A DNA stretch of 47,586 nucleotides from contig CAISGE010000050.1 in assembly GCA_903884815.1 (NCBI GenBank), forward strand, positions 1 through 47,586. The letters are read 5' to 3'. The notes beneath the pieces were generated by a model, which did not search any database, had not been told where the DNA came from, and was given only the letters and a program-made list of their open reading frames with translations. Every line of letters begins with the position of its first letter. Within the stretch, counting starts at the first letter, position 1. The stretch comes from Candidatus Omnitrophota bacterium. GTDB lineage: Bacteria; Omnitrophota; Omnitrophia; Omnitrophales; Aquincolibacteriaceae. Of the stretch, positions 34,186 through 42,692 are shown piece after piece. The position numbers and the translations under genes are program-made.

Positions 34186-34968
34186 ATGGAATGGGGCATG
34201 AAGAACCGGTTTTCGAGGATCATGAATGCGCAGTCAGGCAATTGTGTCATGCTGGCCGTGGATCACGGCTATTTCCAGGGACCGACCACCGGCCTGGAGA
34301 ATCTTGGCAAAACCGTGGAACCCCTTCTCCCCTTCGCGGATGCCCTCATGATCACGCGCGGCGCGCTCAGGAACTGGATCCCCGCTGACATGAATAAGCC
34401 CATCGTCCTCCGTGTTTCGGGCGGCCAGAGCATTCTCAAAGAGCTTTCCAATGAAATCATCACCACTTCGATCGAAGACGCTATCCGCATCAATGCCTCC
34501 GCCATCACCTGCTCGGTCTTTGTCGGCAGCGAGAATGAGCAGGCAACGATCGGCAATCTCGCGCAGATCGTGGACGAAGGTGAGACTTTCGGGATCCCGG
34601 TCCTGGCCGTCACCGCGGTCGGCAAAGAAATGGTACGCGACGCGCGCTACCTCGGACTCGCATGCAGAATTTGCGTGGAAATGGGCGCGCACATGGTCAA
34701 AACCTACTACTGCGAAGGTTTCCAGAAGATCGTCAAGGCCTGCGGCAATGTTCCCGTCGTGATTGCCGGTGGAAAGAAGATCGAAGAGAAAGCGGCACTT
34801 GAAATGGCCTATAACGCCATCCAGGACGGCGCCGTCGGCGTCGATATGGGACGCAATGTTTTCCAATCGGACAATCCGGTCGGCATGATGCGGGCCGTCC
34901 AGGCGATCGTCCATGAAAAGGCCTCGGTCGCAAAGGCCCTCAAATTCTACAAGCCCTCGGCGAAATAG
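34186..34968 (+). CDS. DhnA/LsrF-family class I aldolase or thiolase
   Basis: The 260-residue TIM-barrel protein belongs to the archaeal-type class I aldolase family (DhnA/LsrF). It shows MLAVDHGYFQGPTTGLEN, the Schiff-base lysine region HMVKTYYCEGF, VVIAGGKK and GVDMGRNVFQ near the C-terminal phosphate site. Members are fructose-bisphosphate aldolases, the AI-2 thiolase LsrF or ADH synthases for an alternative DHQ pathway. With canonical aroF next door in the region and no lsr genes, the substrate is open. AAGGAGG precedes the ATG at 34186. A zinc dehydrogenase follows 8 nt later, so the pair probably handles one sugar or sugar-phosphate. Confidence 0.85.
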   Translation: MEWGMKNRFSRIMNAQSGNCVMLAVDHGYFQGPTTGLENLGKTVEPLLPFADALMITRGALRNWIPADMNKPIVLRVSGGQSILKELSNEIITTSIEDAIRINASAITCSVFVGSENEQATIGNLAQIVDEGETFGIPVLAVTAVGKEMVRDARYLGLACRICVEMGAHMVKTYYCEGFQKIVKACGNVPVVIAGGKKIEEKAALEMAYNAIQDGAVGVDMGRNVFQSDNPVGMMRAVQAIVHEKASVAKALKFYKPSAK

Positions 34969-34976
34969 AAACTTTC

Positions 34977-35954
34977 ATGAAAGTCGCCGTTTACTATCGC
35001 AACAGTGATGTCCGTATCGAAGATCGCCCGGTCCCCGAGATCGGACCCGGCGAGGTGCTGGTCAAGGTCAAGGCGAGCGGGATCTGCGGCACGGATGTCA
35101 TGGAATGGTACCGGATTAAAAAGGCCCCGCGCATCCTGGGCCATGAGATCGCGGGCGACATAAGCAAGTCCAATTCCCCGAAATACAAGGCGGGCCAGCG
35201 GGTCTTTGTCAGCCATCACGTCCCCTGCTACGAGTGCAAGCACTGCAAGGCAGGCAACCACACGGCCTGCGAAACCCTTCACACCGGAAATTTCGATCCG
35301 GGCGGCTACAGCGAGTTCATCCGGGTCCCGGAGATCAATGTCGAGCACGGGATCTATGTCCTGCCGGAAAATGTCTCCTATGAAGAAGGGACCATGATCG
35401 AACCCCTCGCCTGCGCGGTACGGGGCCAGAGAGTCATCGGTGTGAAAAAGGGACAGACAGTTTTAATCCTCGGAAGCGGTATTTCGGGACTGATGAACGT
35501 CCAGATCGCGAAGCTGAAGCAGGCCCGCATCATCGTGACGGACATGGATGAGACGCGCCTGCAGAAGGCCAAAGCCTATGGTGCAGACGAAGTTTATCAC
35601 CCGAAGGACCTTCCTCCGGTCAAAGCCGACAAGGTCATTCTCTGCACCGGAGCTCTTCCCGCGGTCCAGCAAGCCTTCCGCTCCCTCGACCGCAAAGGCA
35701 CCCTGCTTCTTTTCGCGATCCCGGAGACAGACATCCAACTCCCGACCGTGGATGTCTGGAGAAATGAGATCACCGTGACTTCTTCTTATGGCGCGGCACC
35801 GGAAGATCTCGTGGAGTCGCTGGAGTTGATCCGGACGGGAAAAGTCGATATGAAAAGCCTGATCACCCACAGGTTTCCACTGGATCAGGCCCAGGAAGGT
35901 TTCCGCCTCGTCGCCGAGGCCAAGAAGTCTTTAAAAGTAGTCCTGCTCCCCTAA
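34977..35954 (+). CDS. Zinc-dependent medium-chain dehydrogenase (sorbitol/threonine dehydrogenase-like)
   Basis: The 325-residue MDR protein has the catalytic zinc ligands (SGICGTDVMEWY, LGHEIAG) and a four-Cys structural zinc loop (CYECKHCKAGNHTAC). A Rossmann domain follows with LGSGISGLMNVQIAK and an acidic residue after the next strand (VTDMDE), which favours NAD over NADP. It is translated just after the DhnA-type aldolase, so an oxidation coupled to an aldol step is likely. Substrate unknown. It is convergent with rlmI with only 10 nt between them and no visible terminator. Confidence 0.88.
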   Translation: MKVAVYYRNSDVRIEDRPVPEIGPGEVLVKVKASGICGTDVMEWYRIKKAPRILGHEIAGDISKSNSPKYKAGQRVFVSHHVPCYECKHCKAGNHTACETLHTGNFDPGGYSEFIRVPEINVEHGIYVLPENVSYEEGTMIEPLACAVRGQRVIGVKKGQTVLILGSGISGLMNVQIAKLKQARIIVTDMDETRLQKAKAYGADEVYHPKDLPPVKADKVILCTGALPAVQQAFRSLDRKGTLLLFAIPETDIQLPTVDVWRNEITVTSSYGAAPEDLVESLELIRTGKVDMKSLITHRFPLDQAQEGFRLVAEAKKSLKVVLLP

Positions 35955-35964
35955 AAAAACGTCT

Positions 35965-37143
35965 CTAAAGAACCTCGCAGAGCAAGCCCTTCAGATACTC
36001 CCCTTCGGGGTGGTAGATATTGATCGGGTGATCGAACGCGTGGGAGGTTTTCTTGAGGATACGAACGTCACGCTTGGCGTCCGAAGCGGCGCCGAAGATG
36101 ATCTTCTGGAAAAGGTCGGGCGTGATGTAAGAGGAGCAGGAAAACGTAAAGAGCAGTCCCCCTTTCGGCAGCTGTCTCAGGGCCTGAAGATTGATATCCT
36201 TGTAGCCGCGCGCCGCGTCCTGGACCTGGTTCTTGTTTTTGCAGAAGGCCGGCGGGTCGAGAATGATCATATCAAATTCTTTTTTTGTCGCACGCAGGTA
36301 ATCAAAAACATCCGTCTGGGCCCAAACGCCGTGTTCCGCGCCAATCCCGTTCCTTTCGAAATTCTTACGGCCCATCGCCACCGCGGGCTCCGAAGACTCG
36401 ACCGATACGACTTCTTTCGCGCCCCCCTTGGCCGCGTAGACCGAAAAGCCGCCGGTGTAGGCAAAGCAATTGAGCACGCGCTTGCCGGCACTTAGATCCC
36501 GCACGACCGCGCGGCTCTCGCGCTGATCAAGAAAAAACCCTGTCTTCTGCCCTCCCTCGATATCTACACCGAATTTGATCCCGTTCTCCAGGATCTCGAT
36601 CGCAGCGGGAGGTTCCGACCCCGCGAGCACACCGACGGAGCGCTTGAGACCTTCCCATTTACGGAGATCGGAGTCGCTTCTTTCGAATATGGAAAAGGCG
36701 GGAAAATATTTCCGGAGGATCTTCACGATCACCGGCTTCCAGGCATCGATCCCGGCCGTATTAAACTCCACCACCAGGAAATCTCCGTAGATATCCACCG
36801 TCAGGCCCGAGAGAAAATCCCCTTCCGAGTGGATAAGCCGATAGGCGTTCGTCCCGGGAGGAATGAGTTTCTTGCGCATCTCGATCGCTTGCACGATCTT
36901 GGCTTCAAAAAAGGCCTCATCGATCGCAACGTCCTCGAAGGCGAGCATGCGCACGACGATCTGGGAATCCGGATTAAGATAACCGATGCCGAGGAATTGA
37001 TCGTGTTCGGAAAAGACCCGTACGAGATCTCCAGCTTCAAAGCCTTCTTCAATACGATCGATCGCGCCCGAGAAGATCCAGGGATGACGGTTCTTGACCG
37101 GCCGTTCTTTACCCTTTTGAAGAATGCACTGGACGGTTTTCAT
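35965..37143 (-). CDS. rlmI: Class I SAM-dependent rRNA methyltransferase, RlmI-like
   Basis: The 392-residue protein has an N-terminal PUA domain (LQKGKERPVKNRHPWIFSGAI), a middle domain, and a Rossmann methyltransferase domain with NCFAYTGGFSVYAA, the acidic SAM-binding ESSEPA region, and the catalytic ILDPPAFCKNK followed by the nucleophile motif FSCSSYI. This matches RlmI (YccW), which makes m5C1962 in 23S rRNA. The ATG comes immediately after the TAG of uppP (TAGATG), so the two are translationally coupled. Confidence 0.88.
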   Translation of the reverse strand: MKTVQCILQKGKERPVKNRHPWIFSGAIDRIEEGFEAGDLVRVFSEHDQFLGIGYLNPDSQIVVRMLAFEDVAIDEAFFEAKIVQAIEMRKKLIPPGTNAYRLIHSEGDFLSGLTVDIYGDFLVVEFNTAGIDAWKPVIVKILRKYFPAFSIFERSDSDLRKWEGLKRSVGVLAGSEPPAAIEILENGIKFGVDIEGGQKTGFFLDQRESRAVVRDLSAGKRVLNCFAYTGGFSVYAAKGGAKEVVSVESSEPAVAMGRKNFERNGIGAEHGVWAQTDVFDYLRATKKEFDMIILDPPAFCKNKNQVQDAARGYKDINLQALRQLPKGGLLFTFSCSSYITPDLFQKIIFGAASDAKRDVRILKKTSHAFDHPINIYHPEGEYLKGLLCEVL

Positions 37144-37974
37144 CTAGAAGAGGGCCACGATCACGAAAGCGAAGAGGCTTACCGCGATGCAATAGTAACC
37201 AAAAAGGTAAAAGCGGCCTTTCTGGATGACGCTCATGAGCCAGCGGATGACAAGATAGCCGCTCACGGTGGCCGCCAGAAATCCAGCCAAGGTCGCCGAG
37301 GAATGGGAAGAAAAGAAATGAACTCCGTGCCGCAACTCCATCGCCATCGCTGCCAGGATCGCCGGGATGGAAATAAGAAAAGAAAATTTTGCGGCCGTAT
37401 CTTTCCTCAAGCCCAGCCATAACCCGATGAGAATGGTGATCCCGGACCGGGAAGTCCCCGACATCAGCGCGATCCCCTGCGCCAGTCCGATCCAGAAGGC
37501 GTCGCCGTAGTGGATCGATCCAAGGTCTTTCTGCCCCTTCCTTAACCGTTGACTCAAAATAATCAGAGTCCCCATCACCAGCCATCGGAGGCCGACAAAA
37601 CCCAAATTCGAGAACTGGTGCTCAAAAAAATCCTTAAAAAAAACGGCGATAAGCCCGGTCGGAATGAGGGAGATTAAAATACAAACCCAAAGCCCCTTGT
37701 GCGGCGGTGGGACCGCCGGAGACGGCAAGCCTTTTTGGGAAAAACTCCTCCGTAGGCTGTCCCAAAAATCTATGAGCACATCGCGAACGTCGCTCCAGAA
37801 ATACACGATCACAACAAGAAGCGTCGCGCCGTGCAGGGCAACATCGAAGGCCATCATCGGCTCTTTCATACCAAAAAGACGCTGGAAAAGCACCAAATGC
37901 CCGGAACTCGAAACCGGAAGAAATTCCGTGATCCCTTGAACAACCCCTAGGAAAATTGCTTGCCAGATCGACAC
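37144..37974 (-). CDS. uppP: Undecaprenyl-diphosphatase
   Basis: UppP (BacA) recycles undecaprenyl pyrophosphate to the lipid carrier phosphate used for peptidoglycan and O-antigen synthesis. The 276-residue polytopic membrane protein has both active-site motifs: QGITEFLPVSSSGHL near the N-terminus and GTSRSGITI in the middle, with about eight TM helices. It fits with manC/manB nearby, which supply GDP-mannose for envelope glycans. rlmI follows without a gap. Confidence 0.95.
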   Translation of the reverse strand: MSIWQAIFLGVVQGITEFLPVSSSGHLVLFQRLFGMKEPMMAFDVALHGATLLVVIVYFWSDVRDVLIDFWDSLRRSFSQKGLPSPAVPPPHKGLWVCILISLIPTGLIAVFFKDFFEHQFSNLGFVGLRWLVMGTLIILSQRLRKGQKDLGSIHYGDAFWIGLAQGIALMSGTSRSGITILIGLWLGLRKDTAAKFSFLISIPAILAAMAMELRHGVHFFSSHSSATLAGFLAATVSGYLVIRWLMSVIQKGRFYLFGYYCIAVSLFAFVIVALF

Positions 37975-38016
37975 CGTGAGACCCTCAATATTTTAAAATC
38001 ACCCAAAGCCCCCTGC

Positions 38017-38048
38017 AATTCCCGGTATTCCGCGGAATACCAGGAATT
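38017..38048. terminator. Long palindrome between the lipoprotein gene and uppP
   Basis: AATTCC-GGTATTCC pairs with GGAATACC-GGAATT around a GC centre, flanked by CCCC and GGGG. On the minus strand it lies just after the lipoprotein stop (38066) and is followed 18 nt later by a T/A-rich stretch, so it could end transcription. It shares a core with the palindromes at 15312 and 33338. Confidence 0.45.
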
Positions 38049-38065
38049 AACGAGGGGAAACGAAA

Positions 38066-38287
38066 CTACTTGCTTACTGCGCGCATGATCTGCTCTTGCG
38101 TCATCTTTTTCTCAACCACCGGCGCGGCTTTCTCGACCACCGCAGGAACCACGGGTGCAGGGGCTACCTGTTGGGTTGCAACGGGTGTTGCGCAATTCGT
38201 GCATGCCGATTTCTTGCCGCAAGTCGAACAGCCGGAAAGAGCCAACACCGAAAGAATCAGGACTAAAGAGCTGAAAAACATTTTCAT
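38066..38287 (-). CDS. Small lipoprotein (73 aa)
   Basis: The signal peptide ends in the lipobox LSGC (cleavage before Cys20). The mature part starts STCGKKSACTNC (two CxxC-like Cys spacings) and continues as a Val/Pro/Ala-rich linker (APVVPAVVEKAAPVVEKK) ending in a short helix. AAGGAG precedes the ATG. It lies between manC and uppP. Function is unknown; the linker suggests spanning part of the periplasm. Confidence 0.8.
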   Translation of the reverse strand: MKMFFSSLVLILSVLALSGCSTCGKKSACTNCATPVATQQVAPAPVVPAVVEKAAPVVEKKMTQEQIMRAVSK

Positions 38288-38309
38288 GAGAGATCTCCTT
38301 GTTGAGTGA

Positions 38310-39374
38310 TTAAAGAAACGCGTTTTGATTCTTCTTTTGAAGTTCGTTCACGATCTTGCGGATGGATTCCGTCTCACTGAGCGGACAAACGAGCACGGCA
38401 TCCCCCGTATCGACCACCACATGGTCCTTGAGCCCCACGGTCGCGATCAGGCGGCCACACCCTTTCACGATATTCCCGGAACTCTCCACCAGCAGATTAT
38501 TTCCGACCGAATGATTCCCCGCCCGGTCGAGCGGTAAAAGATTTCTGAGCGTGGCCCAGCTACCGACATCATTCCACCCCATCACGGCAGGGATCGTGAG
38601 AATACCTCCGGAGAGATTTTCCATGAGTCCGTAGTCGATGGAGATAGACGGAACTTTAGAGAAAATCTTTTTCACGGAGGTAGTCGAAAGACCGCCCGCC
38701 GCGAGCTTCACGACCGCGCGAAAAACCAAGGGCAGCTGACGCCGCGTGGTCTCGAGCAGGCAATCCGCCCGCCAGAAGAATATCCCGGCATTCCACAGAA
38801 ATTTTCCGGAACGGAAATAGTGTTTCGCCTGAGGCAGCGCGGGTTTTTCATGAAATCCCTTGAGATAAAAGACCGGTGTGCCGCGTGCCGTGATCTTCTT
38901 CGACCCCATCTCGAGATACCCGTAGCCGGTGTGCGCCTGATCGGGTTGTATCCCGAGAGTCACGGGCGCGCCGCTTTGATCGGCCTGGTCATAGGCGACC
39001 CTCAAAAGCTTCGCGAAGACGGCTTCGTTCTTGATAAAGTGATCGGCCGGAAAGATGCCCAGAACGGCCGAAGGATCCCGCTTCAAGATAAGAGACGCGG
39101 CCCACGCGGCGCACGGCGCGGTGTTGCGGCCCACCGGTTCGCCGATCACCTGGGAGCGCGGAATTCGCAGGAGTTTCGCGGTGGAAGCGGCTTGATCTTG
39201 CGCCGTAAAAACAAGAATCCTGGTAGGAGGAACGACTTTTTTGATACGGTCGAAGGTTTGTTCAATGAGTGTCTTGCGACCAAAGAGATTCAGGAATTGC
39301 TTGGCGCGATGCTTGCGGCTTGCCGGCCAGAAGCGGGTACCGCTCCCCCCCGCCATAATAACCGCCCAGTTCAT
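38310..39374 (-). CDS. manC: Mannose-1-phosphate guanylyltransferase
   Basis: The enzyme makes GDP-mannose from mannose-1-phosphate and GTP. The 354-residue protein begins with AGGSGTRFWPASRKHRAKQFL, shown in part (the GxGTRxWP...KQ nucleotide loop), has the FPADHFI and GYLEMG-type motifs, and IDYGLMENL near the C-terminus. It lacks the phosphomannose isomerase domain of bifunctional ManC/AlgA. It starts at the manB stop codon (TGATG), so they form a two-gene GDP-mannose unit. Confidence 0.92.
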   Translation of the reverse strand: MNWAVIMAGGSGTRFWPASRKHRAKQFLNLFGRKTLIEQTFDRIKKVVPPTRILVFTAQDQAASTAKLLRIPRSQVIGEPVGRNTAPCAAWAASLILKRDPSAVLGIFPADHFIKNEAVFAKLLRVAYDQADQSGAPVTLGIQPDQAHTGYGYLEMGSKKITARGTPVFYLKGFHEKPALPQAKHYFRSGKFLWNAGIFFWRADCLLETTRRQLPLVFRAVVKLAAGGLSTTSVKKIFSKVPSISIDYGLMENLSGGILTIPAVMGWNDVGSWATLRNLLPLDRAGNHSVGNNLLVESSGNIVKGCGRLIATVGLKDHVVVDTGDAVLVCPLSETESIRKIVNELQKKNQNAFL

Positions 39375-40741
39375 CAGCTCATCTCAAGCATCACAGCCTT
39401 GAGCTCATTTTCAACGATCGCCCGGATCTCCTCAAGGCGTTTCTGGGTCTCGGCCTCAAAACGCATCACAAGCACCGGTTGGGTGTTCGACGCGCGCACC
39501 AGGCCCCATCCATCCGGAAACTGAACGCGAGCGCCATCAATGTCCACCACTTCATATTTCTTTTTAAGATCAGCCACAACTTTCGCAACCACCTTGAATT
39601 TGATCTCTTCGGGAATCTCAAACTTGATCTCCGGGGTATTCACAAGCTGCGGCACATCGGCAAGAAGTGCAGAGAAAGGCGCGTTCGCCTTATCCAGGAT
39701 CTCGAGGATACGACAGGCGGCATAAACCGCGTCGTCAAAACCTAGCCAACGATCACTGAAAAACATATGGCCGCTCATTTCACCGGCCATTTCGGCGTTT
39801 GTCTCTTTCATCTTCGCTTTGATCAGCGAATGCCCGGTTTTCCACATCAGGGGCCTGCCGCCGCGCTTGGCGATGTCATCATAGATCTGTTTGGAGCTTT
39901 TCACGTCACCGATGATAATGGCACCGGGCTTTCGGGTGAGGATCTCACGCGCGTAGATCAGAAGCAACTTATCCCCGGGAAGGGCCCGGCCTTTTTCATC
40001 CACCACGCCGAGTCGGTCCGCGTCTCCGTCGAAGGCAATGCCGATATCGGCCTTGGTTGCGAGCACTTTCGCCTGAAGATCTTTAAGATTCGCGGGGACC
40101 GAAGGATCTGCCTGATGGTCCGGCATCTTGGGATCCAGATTTTCATAAAGCACGGTCACGTCATGCCCGAAGCGGCAGAGAAGCGCGGGAGCCGTCACTG
40201 CGGCCATGCCATGCCCCGTGTCGATGATCACCCGGAGTTTCTTGGTGAATTTAAAGTCTCTGGCGATATAATCCTGATATTCCTTCACCAGGGCGTCATG
40301 GTCAGCATGTTCCACCTTACCCTGGCCGGTCACGAAGTCGTTTTTCTCGATGAGCTCTCGCAGGCCCTGGATATCTTTTCCATAAAAGGAACGGCCGGAG
40401 TGCTGGAACTTGAACCCGTTCTCGTCCGGAGGATTGTGGGAACCGGTCAGGGAAATACCGGCATCCATCTTGTTGTGCGTCACGAAAAAATAAAGGAGCG
40501 GCGTGGGAACAAGCCCGATCTCAATGACCCTGAGACCGCAGCTTTGAAGACCGTTGGACAGACCGCGAAAGAGGAACTCGGCGCTCCAGCGGTGGTCGTG
40601 ACCGATCACGATATTCTTTTTCCCTTCACGGACGAGAAGGGTCCCAAAGGCTTTCCCGATCGCGAGGGCCACTTCCTCGGTCAGCTCTTTTCCCGCTTTG
40701 CCGCGGATATCGTATTCTCTGAAAATGTGGGAAGGGATCAT
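39374..40741 (-). CDS. manB: Phosphomannomutase/phosphoglucomutase
   Basis: The 455-residue alpha-D-phosphohexomutase carries the phosphoserine loop SLTGSHNPP, the metal site FDGDADRLGV, the sugar-binding region GEMSGHMFF and the C-terminal phosphate loop RASNTQPVL. It interconverts mannose 6- and 1-phosphate (and probably the glucose forms) and feeds the coupled manC. I chose the ATG at 40741 (MIPSHIFREYDIRGKAG) with GAGGT just upstream; a longer frame runs through a heptad palindrome and into tRNA-Leu, which rules it out. Confidence 0.93.
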   Translation of the reverse strand: MIPSHIFREYDIRGKAGKELTEEVALAIGKAFGTLLVREGKKNIVIGHDHRWSAEFLFRGLSNGLQSCGLRVIEIGLVPTPLLYFFVTHNKMDAGISLTGSHNPPDENGFKFQHSGRSFYGKDIQGLRELIEKNDFVTGQGKVEHADHDALVKEYQDYIARDFKFTKKLRVIIDTGHGMAAVTAPALLCRFGHDVTVLYENLDPKMPDHQADPSVPANLKDLQAKVLATKADIGIAFDGDADRLGVVDEKGRALPGDKLLLIYAREILTRKPGAIIIGDVKSSKQIYDDIAKRGGRPLMWKTGHSLIKAKMKETNAEMAGEMSGHMFFSDRWLGFDDAVYAACRILEILDKANAPFSALLADVPQLVNTPEIKFEIPEEIKFKVVAKVVADLKKKYEVVDIDGARVQFPDGWGLVRASNTQPVLVMRFEAETQKRLEEIRAIVENELKAVMLEMS

Positions 40742-40750
40742 ATCAACCTC

Positions 40751-40817
40751 GTAAGGAGTAAGGCGCGAGGCGTACGGCGGAACATTTATGTTGGCGCCGT
40801 ACTCCGTACGCTGTACG
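40751..40817. repeat. GTACGGM heptad palindrome between tRNA-Leu and manB
   Basis: Left heptads are GTAAGGA, GTAAGGC, GCGAGGC, GTACGGC; the right arm has CGCCGTA, CTCCGTA, CGCTGTA. It begins 8 nt after the tRNA 3' end, much as others begin after stop codons. Confidence 0.88.
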
Positions 40818-40825
40818 AAGATAAA

Positions 40826-40907
40826 TGCGAGCGAGAGGACTTGAACCTCCATGCCTTGCGGCGTCAGCCCCTCAAGCTGATGTGTCTGCCAGTTTCACCA
40901 CGCTCGC
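40826..40907 (-). tRNA. tRNA-Leu (anticodon GAG)
   Basis: On the minus strand the acceptor stem GCGAGCG pairs with CGCTCGC. The D arm contains the class II GTGAAACTGGCAGACAC. The anticodon stem TCAGC/GCTGA holds the loop TTGAGGG (anticodon GAG). A variable arm CGCCGCAAGGCATG and the T arm GAGGTTCAAGTCCTC follow. The discriminator is A and CCA is not encoded. It reads CUC/CUU codons. Confidence 0.95.
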
Positions 40908-40938
40908 GTGAATAATCATTTCACGGAATTGCTGTATG

Positions 40939-41322
40939 TTACGAGGACTTCCCTGTTCTTTTCCGGACGGCTGCAAGTTTCGCTTCCTTAACAGCCTTAA
41001 CCTTGCGTTCTTTTTCAAGAACTGCTTCGACCTGTCCGAGCTCGGTATCCAGCTTTTTAATCTCGGCGAGCACTTTCTTATTCTCGGGAGACTCCATCTC
41101 AACCGCCTCTCCCTGCCTGACCGACTGATGATAGATCTGGCTTCCCAACTGGGAGAAAGACTTCGCCATCTGATGCTCCAGGGTCGCCTTCTGGATCAGC
41201 AGGCGCGTCACGTGAGCTGCTTCCCCCGTCTTCTCCGCCACGACCTTGGCGTACTTCTTGACGGCATCAAACGTGTCATTAATGATCTTTTCAGACTTCG
41301 CGTAAAATTCTTTTTTATCCAT
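40939..41322 (-). CDS. Coiled-coil protein of unknown function (127 aa)
   Basis: The product is highly charged and almost entirely helical (KKEFYAKSEKIINDTFDAVKK, start of the helix region; EIKKLDTELGQVEAVLEKERKV), with no signal peptide, Cys or membrane segment. The ATG at 41322 starts MDKKEF; two further Met codons lie just upstream. It is followed by tRNA-Leu and preceded by hydE. I do not recognise it; phasin-like or cytoskeletal proteins have this composition. Confidence 0.7.
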   Translation of the reverse strand: MDKKEFYAKSEKIINDTFDAVKKYAKVVAEKTGEAAHVTRLLIQKATLEHQMAKSFSQLGSQIYHQSVRQGEAVEMESPENKKVLAEIKKLDTELGQVEAVLEKERKVKAVKEAKLAAVRKRTGKSS

Positions 41323-41436
41323 CATCCACCTCATGGGTTTACCGCAGGCGGGCTTTAAAACAAGGCTTTACCGGTTCCGAGGCCCTATGTTCTATCATAT
41401 TTTTTCAAGATATCAAGCTTAGAATACGCCGAAATC

Positions 41437-41530
41437 GTATGTGGTATGTGGTAGGTAATAGGTGGAAAGAGTTCCGACCCAAGATCGCAGCGCCAAAAAA
41501 AACTACGCACTACCTACTCCCTACTACTTA
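41437..41530. repeat. GTAGGTA-type heptad palindrome overlapping the hydE stop codon
   Basis: Left heptads are GTATGTG, GTATGTG, GTAGGTA, ATAGGTG; the right arm on the minus strand is GTAAGTA, GTAGGGA, GTAGGTA, GTGCGTA. The loop is about 30 nt. The TAG stop of hydE (41526-41524) is part of the right arm. The remaining gap (41323-41436) shows nothing else. Confidence 0.85.
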
Positions 41531-42597
41531 CATTCTTTTGCGGTCTTCTTTTTTCTAAGAAAATGCACCGGATCGCCCCACTCACCATAGCCGATCTCCG
41601 CGCCCGCATTGCGGACTCGGAGCTCAAGGCATCCGGAACATTTCCGGGGATCTTCATCCAGGCAGGGCTTGCCCGCATAGAGCTGATAATCCCCGCGGTA
41701 TTTCACGGGGGTGATGTTCGGCATAATAATGTTGGCGCCGGCCATCACGCCTTTTTCCCGACCCGTGGGATCGATCGCCTGAAGAGCTGTTGCCGCGGCG
41801 ATATTCACGTCCTTGAGGAATAACCTTGTGAGCGCAATCATCACAAGCCCAAGCCTGAAATTCTCCTGGGCATCATACTTGTCCGTTACACTCTTCGGCA
41901 AAGCCGAATCCACGTGCGGGATATACGGCCCCATCCCGATCATGTCGATATTCTCGCGTTCGAAAAAGAGGATGTCGCTTACGAGGTTCTCGTGTGTTTG
42001 CCATGGAAGCCCGATCATCACGCCCGTTCCCGTCTGATACCCGATCCGTTTGAGCGACCGAAGGCACGCAAGGCGCGCGTCGAAAGAATGATCCGCGGGA
42101 TGAAGCTGTCGATAAAGCGCGGGATCACTTGTTTCGATCCGAAGAAGGTAGCGGTGCCCCCCGGCCCGAAACCACCTTTCATAAGTTTCCGCCGACTGCT
42201 CCCCCAGCGAAAGCGTGATCCCGAGTTTGCCACCGCTTAAAGCCTTGATGCCCTGAAGGGCCTCTTCGATCAGAAGAAGAAAGGCCTCGTCCTGCCGCTC
42301 CCCAGCCTGCAGCACGACGGAACCATAGTTCATCTCAAAGGCTTCGCGGGCCGCCGCCAGGATCTCCTCGATCGTCATCTGATACCGCTTCACCCGGGTA
42401 TTGCCACTCCGTATGCCGCAATAGGCGCAATCCTTCGCGCAGATATTGCCAAGCTCGACGATCCCGCGGAAATAGACCTTGGGTCCCACATGCTCGATCG
42501 CGCACGCCCGGGCCTCACGGAAAAGCTCCTCTAATTTCCGAGGATCTTTTTCACCTAACCAAACCAGCATGTCCCCCGGCGTCAATTTATTAAGCAT
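41524..42597 (-). CDS. hydE: [FeFe]-hydrogenase maturation radical SAM enzyme HydE
   Basis: HydE works on a cysteine-bound mononuclear iron synthon during H-cluster assembly. The 357-residue radical SAM protein has the SAM-cluster motif NICAKDCAYCG (C53, C57, C60). The auxiliary-cluster ligands CLDEDPRKCSGC show the CX7CX2C spacing of T. maritima HydE; this second cluster is not universal in the family. It lies downstream of hydG with a heptad palindrome between them, and its stop codon is inside a GTAGGTA-type palindrome. Biotin synthase and PylB are relatives, but the cluster context settles the assignment. Confidence 0.95.
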   Translation of the reverse strand: MLNKLTPGDMLVWLGEKDPRKLEELFREARACAIEHVGPKVYFRGIVELGNICAKDCAYCGIRSGNTRVKRYQMTIEEILAAAREAFEMNYGSVVLQAGERQDEAFLLLIEEALQGIKALSGGKLGITLSLGEQSAETYERWFRAGGHRYLLRIETSDPALYRQLHPADHSFDARLACLRSLKRIGYQTGTGVMIGLPWQTHENLVSDILFFERENIDMIGMGPYIPHVDSALPKSVTDKYDAQENFRLGLVMIALTRLFLKDVNIAAATALQAIDPTGREKGVMAGANIIMPNITPVKYRGDYQLYAGKPCLDEDPRKCSGCLELRVRNAGAEIGYGEWGDPVHFLRKKKTAKECK

Positions 42598-42611
42598 GTA
42601 TTTCTCGTTTT

Positions 42612-42690
42612 GTACGGAGCACTGGGTACGGCGTACGGAGAAAAAGCTTTATCACGACTTTGTTCGCTCCGTACGCCGTAAGCCGTACTC
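42612..42690. repeat. GTACGGM heptad palindrome between hydG and hydE
   Basis: Left heptads are GTACGGA, GCACTGG, GTACGGC, GTACGGA; right heptads are of the CTCCGTA, CGCCGTA, AGCCGTA kind. The element ends 2 nt from the hydG stop codon. Confidence 0.9.
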
Positions 42691-42692
42691 GT

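Noticed and set aside
38308..39524. Plus-strand frame over manC
   Set aside because: manC motifs and TGATG coupling to manB establish the minus strand. The plus frame has no recognisable protein.
40742..40852. 37-residue extension of phosphomannomutase
   Set aside because: It runs through a heptad palindrome and the 3' part of tRNA-Leu, and the conserved protein begins at 40741.
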